From the NCBI GenBank assembly GCA_028718605.1, contig JAQULM010000001.1:25320-89319 (forward strand): a stretch of 64,000 bases of DNA. The letters run 5' to 3'. Made by a program: the position numbers and the translations under genes. This document shows, one piece after another, positions 24,257 through 33,340 of this stretch. Below the pieces are notes generated by a model. The model saw only the letters and a program-made list of their open reading frames with translations, was not told where the DNA came from and did not search any database. Each line of letters starts with the position of its first letter. The stretch's first letter is position 1. Source of the DNA: Patescibacteria group bacterium (GTDB lineage: Bacteria; Patescibacteria; ABY1; UBA10025; JAHIVO01).

Positions 24257-25966
24257 TTAGGCGTGTTTTATATCCCGCGCAGCGTGCCGGATAAATTCAG
24301 TAAACAGCGGATGGGGCTGCAATGGCTTTGATTTGTATTCGGGATGTCCCTGTGTTGCAATAAAAAATGGGTGCATAGACCGCGGAAGCTCGATCATTTC
24401 GACAAAGAAATCATCAGCTGATGTGCCGGAAATTATCATCCCTTTTTCCTCCAATGTTGTACGGTATGCATTATTAAACTCAAAACGGTGCCGATGCCGT
24501 TCTGAAATTTTTAGGCTGCCTTGGGCGATGATATTTTCTTTCTGTTTTCGTGTATCGCTTATCAGTTCGGCTTGATTGTATTTTTGGTAAATTGATGATG
24601 CAAGCGTTTTGTCTTTCAAGTAACAATCGTATGCACCAAGGCGCATTGATGTGCCCTTGCCTTTAATTATCTGATACTTGCTGGTCATCGGAATATTATG
24701 AATAATCGGATTTTTGGTATCTGGGTCGATTTCTGTTGTGTTCGCGTCTTTTAATCCAACGACATTCCTCGCAAATTCAACACATGCCAGCTGCATACCA
24801 TAACATAAACCAAGGTACGGTATTTTTTTCTCTCGTGCATATTGGATTGTCATAACTTTTCCTTCTGCACCCCTGCTCCCCCATCCGATGGGTACAACGA
24901 TACCATGAGGTTTTCCAATGAGCTTTACGCCGTGTTTTTCGATTTCTTCAGTGCTTATTACCCTTAGTTTTAATTCTGCATTGTTGTGCCAGCTCGCGTG
25001 CTTTAAGGCTTCAATGAGTGCGTGGTATGTATCAGATAGGCTATATTCGCCCTCGCCACTAAAGTATTTGCCTGCGATAACAATCTCAACGGTCTTGGCC
25101 TTTTTTGATCGGATCCGACGCACCATATTTTTCCAGGCACCGAGACGCTGGTGACGGTAATTGAGATGGAAAAATTTCAAAATGTTCCTATCAAAATTTT
25201 GTTTTGCGAATAAAAGGGGCTGCTCATAGATCGTATCAAGGTCACGAGCCATTATTACATTATCGCCCGATACATTGCATTTTAAACCAAGAATATACCG
25301 GCGCCGCTTATCCAACTCAGCCTCGCTACGAAGTACTAAGAACTCCGGCATTATTCCCATGCTCATAACGGTCTTGATTGATAGTTGGGTGGGCATCGTC
25401 TTCGGTTCACCAAGATGGTGTGGCATCGGCACATAGCTGACATGGATATTTAAAACATTACCGGGCATCTTTGCCTTCATAATGCGACACGCCTCGTAAT
25501 ACAGCATATTCTGGTATTCCCCAGCGGTGCCACCAAGCTCGATTATAATGATATCGTTGCCTTCCCCTGCTTGCTTGATGCGGTTGATAATCTCATCAGA
25601 CACATGGGGAATAGCTTCCACGTCCTCGCCATTATAACCAAACGATCGTTCACGATCGATTACCGTTTTATAAATTTGCCCCATTGTCGTAAAATTCTTG
25701 TGCCCCATTTCCTTATTCAAAAAACGTTCATACGTTCCAAGATCCATATCAGCTTCAAGGCCGTCCTCGCATAAAAAAGGATCGCCGTGTTCAACAGGAT
25801 TGATAGTCCCTGAATCGATATTCAGGTAGTTTTCGCATTTAATAACACCAACTTTATATCCACGGTTCAATAATAAATGAGCAATGGATGCGGCTACGAC
25901 TCCTTTACCGAGGCCAGACAGTACCCCGCCGGAGACAAAGATATATTTTGTATGGGTTGCGATCAT
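24257..25966 (-). CDS. pyrG: CTP synthase PyrG
   Basis: A 569-residue enzyme that aminates UTP to CTP with ATP and glutamine. The synthetase domain begins KYIFVSGGVLSGLGKG and contains LNIDSGTINPVEHGD and EIGGTAGEYQN-type motifs. The C-terminal class I glutaminase has the oxyanion loop GWGSRGAEGK, the nucleophile Cys in YLGLCYGMQLA, and the His-Glu pair in QGHPEYKSKP. Many PyrG proteins read SSLGKG where this one reads SGLGKG. It is last in the murA operon and overlaps rplI by 4 nt. Confidence 0.97.
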   Translation of the reverse strand: MIATHTKYIFVSGGVLSGLGKGVVAASIAHLLLNRGYKVGVIKCENYLNIDSGTINPVEHGDPFLCEDGLEADMDLGTYERFLNKEMGHKNFTTMGQIYKTVIDRERSFGYNGEDVEAIPHVSDEIINRIKQAGEGNDIIIIELGGTAGEYQNMLYYEACRIMKAKMPGNVLNIHVSYVPMPHHLGEPKTMPTQLSIKTVMSMGIMPEFLVLRSEAELDKRRRYILGLKCNVSGDNVIMARDLDTIYEQPLLFAKQNFDRNILKFFHLNYRHQRLGAWKNMVRRIRSKKAKTVEIVIAGKYFSGEGEYSLSDTYHALIEALKHASWHNNAELKLRVISTEEIEKHGVKLIGKPHGIVVPIGWGSRGAEGKVMTIQYAREKKIPYLGLCYGMQLACVEFARNVVGLKDANTTEIDPDTKNPIIHNIPMTSKYQIIKGKGTSMRLGAYDCYLKDKTLASSIYQKYNQAELISDTRKQKENIIAQGSLKISERHRHRFEFNNAYRTTLEEKGMIISGTSADDFFVEMIELPRSMHPFFIATQGHPEYKSKPLQPHPLFTEFIRHAARDIKHA

Positions 25967-26406
25967 TGTTTATTTATTTCCACGTTAAAATTAATTCTTT
26001 TGCCATTAATTAATAATGTCGCGGTATGGATGCCTATAGTTTTCAGCGGCCGCTCTATTACAACCATGGACGGATCTAATGCGATATTATGCTGTGATTT
26101 AATTTTTTCGGCAATTCCATCAGCGCTGATGCCATGAAATAGTGTGCCCTGTTCGCTCGCACCTTCAGTAAACACAAGATTTGATGCTTTAATCGCATCG
26201 GCAAGATCTTCAAAAGATTTACGCTGGCGTTTTGCAGTATTCCGGATGATGGCTTTTGAGCGTTCAGCTTCTGCTTTTGCACTGTTCGTTGCGATTACTG
26301 CGAGTTTTTTTGGTATTAAAAAATTTCTTGCATATCCGTCGTTAACACGCTTAATATCACCGGATTGCGCGACATTTTTAACGTTTTGGATAAATATTAC
26401 TTCCAT
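25963..26406 (-). CDS. rplI: 50S ribosomal protein bL9
   Basis: A 147-residue bL9 of normal length. It has the N-terminal domain MEVIFIQNVKNVAQSGDIKRV and DGYARNFLIPKKLA, a long connecting helix rich in Lys, Ala and Glu, and the C-terminal domain with LFHGISADGIAEKI and TLLINGKRINFNVEI. Here it is coupled to pyrG rather than to rpsF-rpsR. Its presence argues against CPR lineages reported to lack bL9. Confidence 0.96.
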   Translation of the reverse strand: MEVIFIQNVKNVAQSGDIKRVNDGYARNFLIPKKLAVIATNSAKAEAERSKAIIRNTAKRQRKSFEDLADAIKASNLVFTEGASEQGTLFHGISADGIAEKIKSQHNIALDPSMVVIERPLKTIGIHTATLLINGKRINFNVEINKQ

Positions 26407-26412
26407 GAAAAG

Positions 26413-26685
26413 TTATATTACAATCGTAAAGTTTTTATAGCCTTCATCGCGTATTTCAAATTTCCGAATGACTGTCACGGATGATGAGCCCGGACTCGCA
26501 CGCAACCACGTCTCAAAATTCTTTAAATCCAATTTCGTGCCTGCAATACGGATTTCAACGGTTCCATCAAGATTATTCTTCACCGTCCCGCGTAACCCAA
26601 GTGTTCGCGCTTTTTCTGACACCATCTGCCTCATGCCCACTGCCTGGACTCTCCCGGCAATCAGCAAATTCCATTGGCTATGCAT
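26413..26685 (-). CDS. Acylphosphatase
   Basis: A 90-residue acylphosphatase, which hydrolyses carboxyl-phosphate bonds. The P-loop is GRVQAVGMR where most members have GRVQGVGFR. The catalytic Arg (R19) is kept, and the catalytic Asn is in VKNNLDGTVE (N37). The C-terminus KNFTIVI forms the last strand. It lies between the S41 protease and rplI with gaps of 9 and 6 nt, and is clearly part of the operon. Confidence 0.9.
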   Translation of the reverse strand: MHSQWNLLIAGRVQAVGMRQMVSEKARTLGLRGTVKNNLDGTVEIRIAGTKLDLKNFETWLRASPGSSSVTVIRKFEIRDEGYKNFTIVI

Positions 26686-26694
26686 AGCACTCCC

Positions 26695-27954
26695 TCACAA
26701 ATCAAGTAATTGCTGCATTGCAGCGTCGAGCTGAGGATCACGATCATTATTATAGTCTTCTTCGGTCAATTGCACAACTACATCAGGTGCGATTCCTTCA
26801 TCCTGGATAGACCGCCCCAACGGCGTGAGCCAGCGCGCAATGGATAATTTTAACGACGAACCATCGGTGAATTGCTCATAATCTTGGACAGTGCCCTTAC
26901 CGTACGTTTTTTCACCGATAATTACAGCCCTTCCGTGATCTTGCAAGGCTCCAGCTACAATTTCTGCCGCAGACGCCGATCCGCCATCAACAAGCACGAC
27001 GAGCTTCATCTCACGAAGGCGCGCATTAGATTCAGAGCGATATTCATGTTGTGCATCAATCGTATCCTCGATAACAATAACCTCTTCCTCAAGAAACTCG
27101 CCTGCCACTTGTATCGCCGTATCCAGGTATCCTCCCGGATTATTCCGTAAATCAAGCACCATTCCTACCGGGTTCTTTACTATAACATCATTAATCATCG
27201 CCTGAAAATCATTGTATGTTTCACTGGTAAAATGAACTATCGACACGTACGCAATCGGATTATTTACAGTGCCTTTTATCGACCACTGGACGCTTTCGAC
27301 ATTGACGACGTCTCTCGTTACATCGATTTCCTTCAACTCATTTGATCCAGATTGAATTACCGTCAAAATGACATGTGTCCCTTTCTCACCACGAATTAAA
27401 CCGACGGCCTCATCAAGCGGAAGCTGGGCAGTTTCCGTGTCATCAATTTTCAATATTCTATCACCATCGCGCAAACCTGCTTTTGCTGCAGGTGTATCCG
27501 GTAGTACAGAAATGATTGTCAGCTGGTCTTTTTTAATACCCAATTCTGCGCCAATGCCCTCAAAAGTCCCGCTGAGCTCCTTCTCGAAACTTACGGTTTC
27601 TGCTGGGTCGAGAAATACTGAATACGGATCATTGACGCTCGCGACCATCCCGCGAACTGCACCGTAAAATAATTGCTTCTCATCGAGAGGGCGATTAATG
27701 AAGCGAGTATTGAGAGATTGCCAAACTTCCCAAAATAAATCAGTGTCAACCGATTTGTCAGTGATGAATGTACCGGCATTCGTTAAAATATCGCCTACTG
27801 AAAGGTTGTATTGCTTTTGGAGTGTTTTTACCGATCCATAGTAAAATCCAACTGAAAAGCTGATAATAACAAAAAATACCGCAATTGCGATTATTACCAT
27901 TCTTCCGATGCCGCTCTTTTGTTCCGCCGGTTTTTTATTAAGCAAAAAGGCCAT
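26695..27954 (-). CDS. C-terminal processing peptidase, S41 family (CtpA-like)
   Basis: A 419-residue membrane-anchored serine protease. One TM helix lies at about 19-40. A PDZ domain (about 125-210) has FEGIGAELGI and PAAKAGLRDGDRILKIDD. The protease core has LDLRNNPGGYLD, the nucleophile Ser in GGSASAAEI (S328 by analogy), and the general base Lys in GEKTYGKGTVQ (K353). Such enzymes trim or degrade envelope proteins. It sits 2 nt after murA, so its function may be tied to cell-wall assembly. Confidence 0.94.
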   Translation of the reverse strand: MAFLLNKKPAEQKSGIGRMVIIAIAVFFVIISFSVGFYYGSVKTLQKQYNLSVGDILTNAGTFITDKSVDTDLFWEVWQSLNTRFINRPLDEKQLFYGAVRGMVASVNDPYSVFLDPAETVSFEKELSGTFEGIGAELGIKKDQLTIISVLPDTPAAKAGLRDGDRILKIDDTETAQLPLDEAVGLIRGEKGTHVILTVIQSGSNELKEIDVTRDVVNVESVQWSIKGTVNNPIAYVSIVHFTSETYNDFQAMINDVIVKNPVGMVLDLRNNPGGYLDTAIQVAGEFLEEEVIVIEDTIDAQHEYRSESNARLREMKLVVLVDGGSASAAEIVAGALQDHGRAVIIGEKTYGKGTVQDYEQFTDGSSLKLSIARWLTPLGRSIQDEGIAPDVVVQLTEEDYNNDRDPQLDAAMQQLLDL

Positions 27955-27956
27955 AT

Positions 27957-29213
27957 TTATTCAATTCTTTTGATGGAAGCGCCTAAATTCTGGAGGCGTT
28001 GCTCAATCCCTTCATAACCACGATCGACAAGCTCAACACGCTCAATCGTACTTTCACCTTGGGCGATCAGGGCTGCAATAATTAGCGTTGCTCCAGCTCG
28101 TATATCAAAGGATGTGATTTTCGTTCCATACAGCGGCGTTGGGCCTGCGATGCTGATGACATGCGAATCAATTTTTGTTATCGTCGCACCCATTTTTTCT
28201 AACTCGCTGACGTATCCAAGGCGTCCTTCATACATCGTTTCAAATATTGTACTTGTACCGCTTGCTTGCGTCAACAAAACTGAAATAGGCGCCTGGAGGT
28301 CTGTCGGATATCCCGGATATGGGCGAGTTTCAATGCGAATTGGGTGAAAAATTGTCGTTGGTTTAACATGCAAGGTTGAACCATTTTCAATTTCATATGA
28401 TACGTTCGCATGCCTGAACTGCTGCAAAACAGCATCCAAATGGTCGGGGATTATATTCTGAATTCTGACATCACCACGACTGACAGCGGCTGCTATTGCA
28501 AATGTTCCTGCTTCGATTCTATCAGGTATTACTGTATGATCAGCTCCCTTCAGTGCACGGACGCCTTCTATAGTAATGATATTCGTGCCTGCTCCGCGTA
28601 TTCGAGCTCCCATTTTATTTAGTAAATTTGCCAGATCGAATATTTCCGGTTCCGCGGCGGCAAGATGAATTTCAGTCGTCCCTACTGCGCAGACTGCTGC
28701 CATCATGATATTTTCCGTTGCGGTTACGCTCATTTCGTCCAGAACGACGCGTGATCCATGAAGTCTATCCGCAGAAAAATAATAATAGTCCTTATCTTGC
28801 GTTACCCTGACTCCAAGCTGCGTAAATGCTTTGATATGGGTATCAATAGGGCGTGCACCAATTAAGCAGCCGCCAGGCTGTGGAATTTTTGTTTGGCGAA
28901 AACGCGCTAAAAGCGGTCCGATGACGACCACCGAACCACGCATATGTTTTACGAGCTGATAGTCCGGTTCCGAAGACTTGATATCTCGGCATTCGATCCG
29001 TACAATATGATCTTTAAACTCAATGTCAGCACCAAGTTTTTTAAGAATATGTACCATTGACCGAATATCCAGAATATCTGGCACATTCCGTATTACAACC
29101 ACTTGATCGGTCAAAATCGAAGCTGCAATCATTTTTAGTGCAGCATTTTTTGCGCCATAAACGGCAACTTCTCCGTTCAGCGATTTGCCGCCTTGTATTA
29201 CAAACTGAGCCAT
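27957..29213 (-). CDS. murA: UDP-N-acetylglucosamine 1-carboxyvinyltransferase MurA
   Basis: A 418-residue enolpyruvyl transferase for the first committed step of peptidoglycan synthesis. K22-N23 lies in GAKNAALK, the active-site Cys in PGGCLIGARPIDTH (C116), and later motifs are PDRIEAGTFA and YPGYPTDLQAP. Keeping Cys rather than Asp predicts fosfomycin sensitivity. It is first in the operon murA-S41 protease-acylphosphatase-rplI-pyrG. GAAAGGA about 13 nt before the ATG is a plausible ribosome binding site. Confidence 0.97.
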   Translation of the reverse strand: MAQFVIQGGKSLNGEVAVYGAKNAALKMIAASILTDQVVVIRNVPDILDIRSMVHILKKLGADIEFKDHIVRIECRDIKSSEPDYQLVKHMRGSVVVIGPLLARFRQTKIPQPGGCLIGARPIDTHIKAFTQLGVRVTQDKDYYYFSADRLHGSRVVLDEMSVTATENIMMAAVCAVGTTEIHLAAAEPEIFDLANLLNKMGARIRGAGTNIITIEGVRALKGADHTVIPDRIEAGTFAIAAAVSRGDVRIQNIIPDHLDAVLQQFRHANVSYEIENGSTLHVKPTTIFHPIRIETRPYPGYPTDLQAPISVLLTQASGTSTIFETMYEGRLGYVSELEKMGATITKIDSHVISIAGPTPLYGTKITSFDIRAGATLIIAALIAQGESTIERVELVDRGYEGIEQRLQNLGASIKRIE

Positions 29214-29239
29214 GCGGTATGTTTTCCTTTCATGTTAGT

Positions 29240-29245
29240 ATTATA
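29240..29245 (-). promoter_or_regulatory. -10 box for the murA operon
   Basis: A perfect TATAAT on the minus strand, 26 nt before the murA ATG. The -35 region (CTGTAC at 17 nt) is poor. Confidence 0.4.
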
Positions 29246-29294
29246 CCTGAACAAAAAAAAGTGTACAGGAAGGAGGCATTGATATTCATAAAGG

Positions 29295-29323
29295 TAGACA
29301 ATTTCTCAAATTTTGGCTATACT
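29295..29323 (+). promoter_or_regulatory. Promoter of the PEGA protein gene, giving almost no leader
   Basis: TAGACA (29295-29300), 17 nt, TATACT (29318-29323). Transcription should start near 29330, only a few bases before the ATGs at 29333 and 29339, and there is no ribosome binding site. Confidence 0.55.
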
Positions 29324-29332
29324 CCATCCATT

Positions 29333-30622
29333 ATGACGATGGTACGCCGAAGAGTTATATTGCTAACGTTTGTAGTTGCATATTGTATTATTGCACCGTT
29401 GCTGATTTTTTATGCAATTGGTTGGCGTTATAATTTTCATAACAACCACATTGAACATGTCGGTGCAATTCTGATCGAAACTAACCCACGTGGTGCCACA
29501 GTATACCTCAATGGCCAACAGCGTGCGGCACAGACACCCGCTACGATCAAGAACCTATTATCCGATAAATATTCAGTTAAACTCAGCAAGCAAGGCTACT
29601 ATTCATGGATGACCACAATTTCAGTAACTTCAAGCGAAACAAGCAGAATAACAAATGTTTCACTATTACCCGAGCCCCATACTGATCAGGCCATTGCGGC
29701 CCCTGCTGGAATAAACCCCTTTATGATATCCCCTGATATGAGCATGTTTGCACTTATGGTGGATAATTCAATCGAAATATTCTCAACGAATGTAATGCAA
29801 AGGGTTTCACATAATCAGACGCAAAGTAAAATTCGTAGCATATCGTGGTCGAGGAATTCAGCCTCTATTCTTGCCGAGCTTGAGTCTGGAATATTCATTG
29901 TTATCGACGCAAATACAGGATTGATCACCTCTCAGCTTGAATTGCCAGCAAATGAACCAGTAAAGCACGCTGAATGGAGTAACAGCGAAAATGAAATAAT
30001 TTTTGCTTCCTCGGAAACAGCCACGTATAGAATTAACCTATTCCAAAAAACAACTACGAAACGCTTCGACGCCGATCAAATAATATACGCGACCGATCTA
30101 TACGCATTTCAGCAATCTGACAACCGTATTAATATTCTCAACAGTACGGGTTTGCTTGCCACGAATACATCGTTCCCCTTTTGTACCGACCTTCAGGTAA
30201 TTGATTATTCAAGTACCGTTTCACTCATCTTTTGTCCGAGTAATTCGAAACTTTATATTTTCAATTCCGCTGAAAAAACACTTGAGCAATTTGAAACAGA
30301 AGTCCGTGGAATTGATATACAAGCCGGGGAAGATGATGCGATATATTTCAATAAACATGAGATTTTTAAATGGAACATCCAGACAAATAAGAAAGAATTG
30401 CTTTTGAGGACATCATACGAAATTACATCTGCAAATTCGTTTTTAGACAAAAAATACGTTCTGTTTGTCCAGAATGGTATCATTCGAGCGATTCAGGCAG
30501 AGGGACCCGAGCGAAACAGCTATGACCTGCCATATAGTAACACTCTACAGGTTTTTGCAAATTCTAGCGCTTCAAACGTTTTAGTGCGAGAAGCCGAACA
30601 AATTTATACATTGCAATTCTAG
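29333..30622 (+). CDS. PEGA-domain membrane protein with a propeller-like C-terminus
   Basis: A 429-residue protein from ATG 29333; ATG 29339 is equally possible. The longer frame back to 29057 overlaps murA and its promoter and is rejected. A TM helix lies at about 8-29. A PEGA domain follows (about 47-115) with AILIETNPRGATVYLNGQ, TPATIKNL and YSVKLSKQGY. The rest is beta-rich with repeated W- and D-containing blades (SISWSRNSASILAEL, HAEWSNSENEIIFAS), as in a beta-propeller. It is probably an extracytoplasmic surface protein. Its stop overlaps the rfbA stop on the other strand as CTAG. Confidence 0.82.
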   Translation: MTMVRRRVILLTFVVAYCIIAPLLIFYAIGWRYNFHNNHIEHVGAILIETNPRGATVYLNGQQRAAQTPATIKNLLSDKYSVKLSKQGYYSWMTTISVTSSETSRITNVSLLPEPHTDQAIAAPAGINPFMISPDMSMFALMVDNSIEIFSTNVMQRVSHNQTQSKIRSISWSRNSASILAELESGIFIVIDANTGLITSQLELPANEPVKHAEWSNSENEIIFASSETATYRINLFQKTTTKRFDADQIIYATDLYAFQQSDNRINILNSTGLLATNTSFPFCTDLQVIDYSSTVSLIFCPSNSKLYIFNSAEKTLEQFETEVRGIDIQAGEDDAIYFNKHEIFKWNIQTNKKELLLRTSYEITSANSFLDKKYVLFVQNGIIRAIQAEGPERNSYDLPYSNTLQVFANSSASNVLVREAEQIYTLQF

Positions 30623-31332
30623 CCCTTTTTCTGGCCCGCGATAAACTTCCCGGCCGCAAGGAGTGAATCAAAGGTACCTGCGTCAAACCATTGGCCATCG
30701 ATAACGCGCACATCGAGTTCTCCCAGTGCAAGATATCTTTTATGGAGTTCGGTAATTTCAATCTCTCCACGTGCCGATGGTTTCACTTCTTTTGCGAATT
30801 GGCACACCCGATTATCGAAAATATATAATCCCGGGATAGCATAATCACTAATCCACTTTTTTGGTTTTTCTACGATTTGTAAAACATGGTTTTGCTCGTC
30901 AAACTGGACGACACCCAAACGCTCCGGATCTGGCACTTTTTTAGCAAATATTCTTCCGCCACTTTTAAATGATCTGATTGCTTCCGTAAAATTGTCTTCA
31001 AAAATATTATCACCAAGAATTAATGTGGCATTACTATTATCAAGGAAATCTTCCCCCACGATAAAAGCATCAGCAAGGCCACGCGGTGATTCCTGGATTT
31101 CGTATGTGAATTTTGCACCAAATTGTTTTCCGGAGCCCAGAAGGTGCAAAAAATGTCCTGCATATTCTGGCGCGACAATTATAAGTACTTCTTTAATACC
31201 CGCATTCAGCAGTGTCATGAGTGGATAAAAAATCATCGGCTTGTCATAAACGGGTAGCAATTGTTTACTTGTAACTATGGTCAATGGCCGCAATCGCGTC
31301 GCTTTGCCACCGGCGAGAATGATACCTTTCAT
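30619..31332 (-). CDS. rfbA: Glucose-1-phosphate thymidylyltransferase
   Basis: A 237-residue nucleotidyltransferase, shorter than the common 290-residue RmlA. It makes dTDP-glucose from dTTP and glucose-1-phosphate. Motifs are KGIILAGGKATRLRPLT, SKQLLPVYDKPMIFYPL, LILGDNIFED, the sugar site VEKPKKWISDYAIPGLYIFD, and GEIEITELH. The RmlA GTRLxP is written KATRLRP here. It is last in an operon with rfbC, rfbD and rfbB, which fixes its role in dTDP-L-rhamnose synthesis. Confidence 0.92.
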   Translation of the reverse strand: MKGIILAGGKATRLRPLTIVTSKQLLPVYDKPMIFYPLMTLLNAGIKEVLIIVAPEYAGHFLHLLGSGKQFGAKFTYEIQESPRGLADAFIVGEDFLDNSNATLILGDNIFEDNFTEAIRSFKSGGRIFAKKVPDPERLGVVQFDEQNHVLQIVEKPKKWISDYAIPGLYIFDNRVCQFAKEVKPSARGEIEITELHKRYLALGELDVRVIDGQWFDAGTFDSLLAAGKFIAGQKKG

Positions 31333-31355
31333 AGTTGATCCAAGTCAATTGATTA

Positions 31356-31913
31356 TTATTGGTTCGTAAACGGAGAAGTAAAATTTTGGAAAAAACCAAG
31401 CGAGGAATCCTTCGCTGATACGGATGGTTTCGTAACGGGCCACGGTATATTGAGTGTCGGATCATTCCATCGGATGCCGCTATCTGAATTCGGAGCGTAC
31501 AAATTGTCCACTTTATACATGAATTCCGTATCAGGTTCGAGCGTGCAGAATCCGTGTGCGAAGCCCCGCGGAATGTAGAGCATGAGGAAATTCGAGGCGG
31601 TTAACTCAAACCCCTGCCATGTACCATATGTTTTTAATGGTCTCCTCAGATCGACAATGACATCGTACACGCTTCCCCGTACGACGCGCACAAGTTTTGC
31701 TTGAGCGTGCGGAGGGAGCTGAAAATGTAGCCCGCGAAGGACACCGGCAGCTTTTGACATTGAATGGTTGTCCTGTATAAAGTGCGCAGTAATCCCCTCT
31801 TTCGTGAGCCATTCGCTGGAATACGTTTCTAGAAAAAAACCACGCTCATCACGATGAACATCCGGCTTGATTAACCACGCGTCTGGAAAATTTGTTCGGA
31901 TAAATTCTGGCAT
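31356..31913 (-). CDS. rfbC: dTDP-4-dehydrorhamnose 3,5-epimerase
   Basis: A 185-residue cupin-fold epimerase, RmlC type. Signatures are FFLETYSSEW, IQDNHSMSKAAGVLRGLHFQ with the catalytic His in GLHFQ, QAKLVRVVRG, VYDVIVDLRR, and YIPRGFAHGFCTLEPDTEFMYK. It inverts C3 and C5 of the 4-keto-6-deoxy sugar made by RfbB. Confidence 0.94.
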   Translation of the reverse strand: MPEFIRTNFPDAWLIKPDVHRDERGFFLETYSSEWLTKEGITAHFIQDNHSMSKAAGVLRGLHFQLPPHAQAKLVRVVRGSVYDVIVDLRRPLKTYGTWQGFELTASNFLMLYIPRGFAHGFCTLEPDTEFMYKVDNLYAPNSDSGIRWNDPTLNIPWPVTKPSVSAKDSSLGFFQNFTSPFTNQ

Positions 31914-31919
31914 GCGCTC

Positions 31920-32750
31920 CTATTTTTTTAAATACTCGCGTAATGCATTTTGCCAGGTCGGTAATACCGGTAATTTCGTATTGATAAGCACTGAATATGC
32001 TGGCCGTACTGCATGCCGAGGGTAGAAGCTCGCTGGCACTGGATGCAGTGTAACATTAATTTTGCTCACTGCAAAGATTTCACGCGCAAAATCAAACCAT
32101 GTGCACGCGCCAGTATTTGTAATGTGGTATACGCCAAACGGCTTACCAAGTAATTCGCGTGTCGCTTGCGCAAGATGGGGTGCGTACGTCGGGCACGACA
32201 ATTCTTCATTTACAACATTGAGTTTATTTTTTTTCTTAGCCAGATCAAGCATCACGTCGACAAAACTCCTTTTGCCAGCAGCCGACATGGATGGCTGGCC
32301 AAAAAGGCGGGAAAGGCGTATAAGATAAAACCTATCGCAATTTTTTTGCACTTCCTGTTCTCCTAAATACTTTGATCGCGCATATGTTGATTGCGGGTCT
32401 GGTGAATCTGTTTCTGTATACCCTGTTTTCTTATCTCCTTTAAAAACATAATCGGTACTGTATTGGATAAGTGTTCCCTTTATTTTTTGCATTGCCGCAG
32501 CGAGGAAACCGGGCCCAAATCCATTTACCTTATTTGCAATTTCCTGCTTTGTTTCAGCGCCATCGACGTCATTATACGCAGCTGCATTAATAGCGAGTTC
32601 TGGTTTTTCTTTGCTTATCAGCTCATTCACCATGCGCTGATTTGTAATATCTATGGTATCAAAATCCCACAGCAGTGGGTTCTCCGCCTTGAATGCCTTT
32701 GCGAGCTCCTGTCCGAGCATCCCTTTTGCACCAATAATAATTACTTTCAT
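31920..32750 (-). CDS. rfbD: dTDP-4-dehydrorhamnose reductase
   Basis: A 276-residue short-chain reductase of the RmlD family. It starts KVIIIGAKGMLGQELAKAF (NADP site) and has NAAAYNDVDGAE, STDYVFKG with GYTETDSPDPQ, and the YARSKYLGE catalytic Tyr-x3-Lys. It makes dTDP-L-rhamnose. Its start overlaps the end of the HD gene by 4 nt. Confidence 0.94.
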   Translation of the reverse strand: MKVIIIGAKGMLGQELAKAFKAENPLLWDFDTIDITNQRMVNELISKEKPELAINAAAYNDVDGAETKQEIANKVNGFGPGFLAAAMQKIKGTLIQYSTDYVFKGDKKTGYTETDSPDPQSTYARSKYLGEQEVQKNCDRFYLIRLSRLFGQPSMSAAGKRSFVDVMLDLAKKKNKLNVVNEELSCPTYAPHLAQATRELLGKPFGVYHITNTGACTWFDFAREIFAVSKINVTLHPVPASFYPRHAVRPAYSVLINTKLPVLPTWQNALREYLKK

Positions 32751-33340
32751 AAAATTGCTCCTCCGGTTATTTTAATAACATAGCGCTGTACGCCGAGCAT
32801 TCTCGCTCCAGCGCCGCGATATCGCTTAAACCGGTTATACGCACGATTAAATGAGATCCGCGACGGCCCTGTTGCGCGTGAAAATGACGTGCACGCATCA
32901 GAAAAAGCGATAATTTTTTCTTCTGTTGTGCGAGGGAAAAAATCACGCGCGATAAATCCATGTTCCCTGTTTGTGACTTTGTCTAATCCGCTGCCGCCAG
33001 CATGCGTAATGCATACACGTGCAAGCTCTGGCCAGCCTTTCGCCATACACAAACGATAGCCTTCAAATAAATGGTAAATCGGGGCTACCTGAAGGCGGCT
33101 TGCCTTGCTCCCCACCGCCATTCTTCCAATATCATGGCAAAGGCACGCTGCTTTCAGAAAACGTAAGTTTACCGAGTAGCCGTTTGAAATCGCATTATCA
33201 GCGATTCGTTTTGCCCCTTTCCATACAAGCTGTGAATGCCGCCAGGTGTCGCGCACCTGCTCAGGAATGCCGTGTTTTCGGGCAATCAACCGCATCCACG
33301 ACTTAATCTGCGCAATTGACGGCAATTTACCTGAGTTCAT
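32747..33340 (-). CDS. HD-domain phosphohydrolase
   Basis: A 197-residue protein from ATG 33340; this start overlaps the end of rfbB by 14 nt. An HD metal site is suggested by HSQLVWKGAKRIA, then CLCHDIGRMAVG (the HD pair), a later His in the HAGGSGLD segment and an Asp in FSDACTSF. The family includes (d)NTP, cyclic nucleotide and sugar-nucleotide hydrolases. The substrate is not readable. Its place between rfbB and rfbD, with overlaps on both sides, suggests a housekeeping or salvage role linked to nucleotide-sugar synthesis. Confidence 0.78.
   Translation of the reverse strand: MNSGKLPSIAQIKSWMRLIARKHGIPEQVRDTWRHSQLVWKGAKRIADNAISNGYSVNLRFLKAACLCHDIGRMAVGSKASRLQVAPIYHLFEGYRLCMAKGWPELARVCITHAGGSGLDKVTNREHGFIARDFFPRTTEEKIIAFSDACTSFSRATGPSRISFNRAYNRFKRYRGAGARMLGVQRYVIKITGGAIL

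Noticed and set aside
29057..29332. N-terminal extension of the PEGA protein back to 29057
   Set aside because: It lies antisense to the murA start and murA promoter and has no membrane or family features. The promoter at 29295-29323 lies downstream of that start.
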